Made by a program: the position numbers and the translations under genes. A stretch of 5,823 nucleotides of DNA from Desulfobacterales bacterium (GTDB lineage Bacteria > Desulfobacterota > Desulfobacteria > Desulfobacterales > Desulfosalsimonadaceae). The stretch's first letter is position 1, and each line of letters starts with the position of its first letter. Location of the stretch: the NCBI GenBank assembly GCA_018334855.1, contig JAGXLE010000098.1, positions 1 to 5,823 on the forward strand, written 5' to 3'. Below, in pieces: positions 5,157 through 5,823 of the stretch. The notes under the pieces were generated by a model. It was not told the DNA's origin. It made no database searches and worked only from the letters and a program-made list of their open reading frames with translations.

Positions 5157-5823
5157 TTATGAATTTCCATCCAATACTTTTCGAACCGCTTCCGCTATAT
5201 CCTTTTTGGTAACCGGCTTCATCAAAAAACCCTCGATTCCGAGCTCCTTTCTTTGCTGGTCATTTATCTTTTCGCTGAATCCCGTGCATAAGATTACCGG
5301 AATATCAGGGCGTATTTCCTTTACCTTCAAAGCAAGCCTGTCTCCTGTCATGTTCGGCATTGTGATATCCGTGACAAGGAGATCGAATTTGTAGGGATTC
5401 GCGCGAAAGACTTCCAGAGCTTCCACGCTGCTGGTTCTGGAGGTGACATGGTATCCCAGGGTTTCAAGGATTTGCTGCTGCATATCAATTATCGGCTTTT
5501 CATCCTCCGCTAAAAGAATGCTTTCCGTCCCTGTGGGCAGTTCTTTATCAACTTGCCCGGTTGAAATATCCCGGCTTCTTTCCTGCTCAGCAAATGGAAA
5601 ATAAACGTGAAAGGTGCTTCCTTTTCCCGGTTCACTGTAAACCGTAATATGACCGCTGTGACTCTTTACAATGCCGTGGACCACGGAAAGCCCCAGCCCG
5701 GTGCCAGTGCCCGTTTCGCTGGTGGTAAAATAGGGCTCGAAAATTTTGTCAAAATATTGCTCCGAAATCCCGCATCCTGTATCGCTTACGGAGATTCGCA
5801 CATAATTTCCAGGGGCCATCTCC
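5157..5823 (-). CDS. Hybrid sensor histidine kinase, C-terminal ATPase and receiver domains (partial)
   Basis: The frame is open to the right edge and ends with TAA at 5159-5157, so only the C-terminal 222 or so residues are present; the sensor, dimerisation domain and N-box lie outside. Numbering from the Met at 5819, which is internal (preceded in frame by Glu), the HATPase_c part shows G1 box DTGCGI (13-18), F-box FEPYFTT (27-33) and G2 box GTGLGLS (39-45), then GHITVYSEPGKGSTFHVYFP. A linker (about 77-98) leads to a receiver domain with acidic pair Glu105-Asp106 in LLAEDE, phospho-acceptor Asp151 in LLVTDITMPNMTG, Thr179 and Lys201 in LMKPV. The protein would autophosphorylate and pass phosphate to its own receiver or onward to a partner; the partner and signal are unknown. 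There is no output or HPt domain after the receiver. It is convergent with the zinc-ribbon gene. Confidence 0.93.
   Translation of the reverse strand, partial: EMAPGNYVRISVSDTGCGISEQYFDKIFEPYFTTSETGTGTGLGLSVVHGIVKSHSGHITVYSEPGKGSTFHVYFPFAEQERSRDISTGQVDKELPTGTESILLAEDEKPIIDMQQQILETLGYHVTSRTSSVEALEVFRANPYKFDLLVTDITMPNMTGDRLALKVKEIRPDIPVILCTGFSEKINDQQRKELGIEGFLMKPVTKKDIAEAVRKVLDGNS

Noticed and set aside
4978..5394. 138-codon plus-strand ORF
   Set aside because: Most of it is antisense to the receiver domain of the kinase, and its 5' part runs through the structured RNA region.

Overview
The window looks like chromosomal DNA from an anaerobic bacterium. The best guess is a sulfate-reducing Desulfobacterota lineage (Desulfobacterales-like). 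This rests on a stand-alone rubrerythrin-type ferritin-like protein, a PaaK-type CoA ligase, a large hybrid sensor kinase and moderate base composition; no taxonomic marker gene is present, so it is inference.

Layout. Positions 1-811 (minus strand) hold the N-terminal 270 residues of a phenylacetate-CoA-ligase-like adenylating enzyme, cut by the left edge. Its upstream side has a plausible leftward promoter (989-1017) and a perfect 10-bp palindrome (952-961) just downstream of it. The 770-bp gap to the next gene is mostly AT-rich, but encloses a GC-rich, arginine-rich open stretch without a convincing start (1133-1408), read here as a possible gene remnant. Then come four plus-strand genes: a ferritin-like di-iron protein (1583-2080), a split-barrel PNPOx-like flavoprotein (2205-2624), a YbjT-like atypical SDR (2750-3730) and an SRPBCC protein (3752-4180). 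The last two form a two-gene operon behind a good sigma70-type promoter (2668-2696). A small four-cysteine zinc-ribbon protein follows (4472-4684), preceded by a short ORF interrupted by TAG. The right edge (5157-5823, minus strand) carries the C-terminal ATPase and receiver domains of a hybrid histidine kinase.

The most unexplained part is the 472-bp gap between the zinc-ribbon gene and the convergent kinase. From about 4849 to 5058 it can be drawn as one nested RNA fold: two adjacent 5' stems, a long-range closing stem and two arms, one ending in a 10-bp bulged hairpin. A hairpin followed by TTTT comes next. Since the next gene is on the opposite strand, this is not a leader of a downstream gene. 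It may be a free-standing RNA, a 3'-UTR RNA, or the RNA part of a decayed mobile element.

Functionally, the ferritin-like and flavin-type proteins suggest redox or oxidative-stress housekeeping. The SDR-SRPBCC pair resembles a split form of the fused YbjT (SDR plus DUF2867) architecture. No complete mobile element, CRISPR array, tRNA or rRNA gene was seen.
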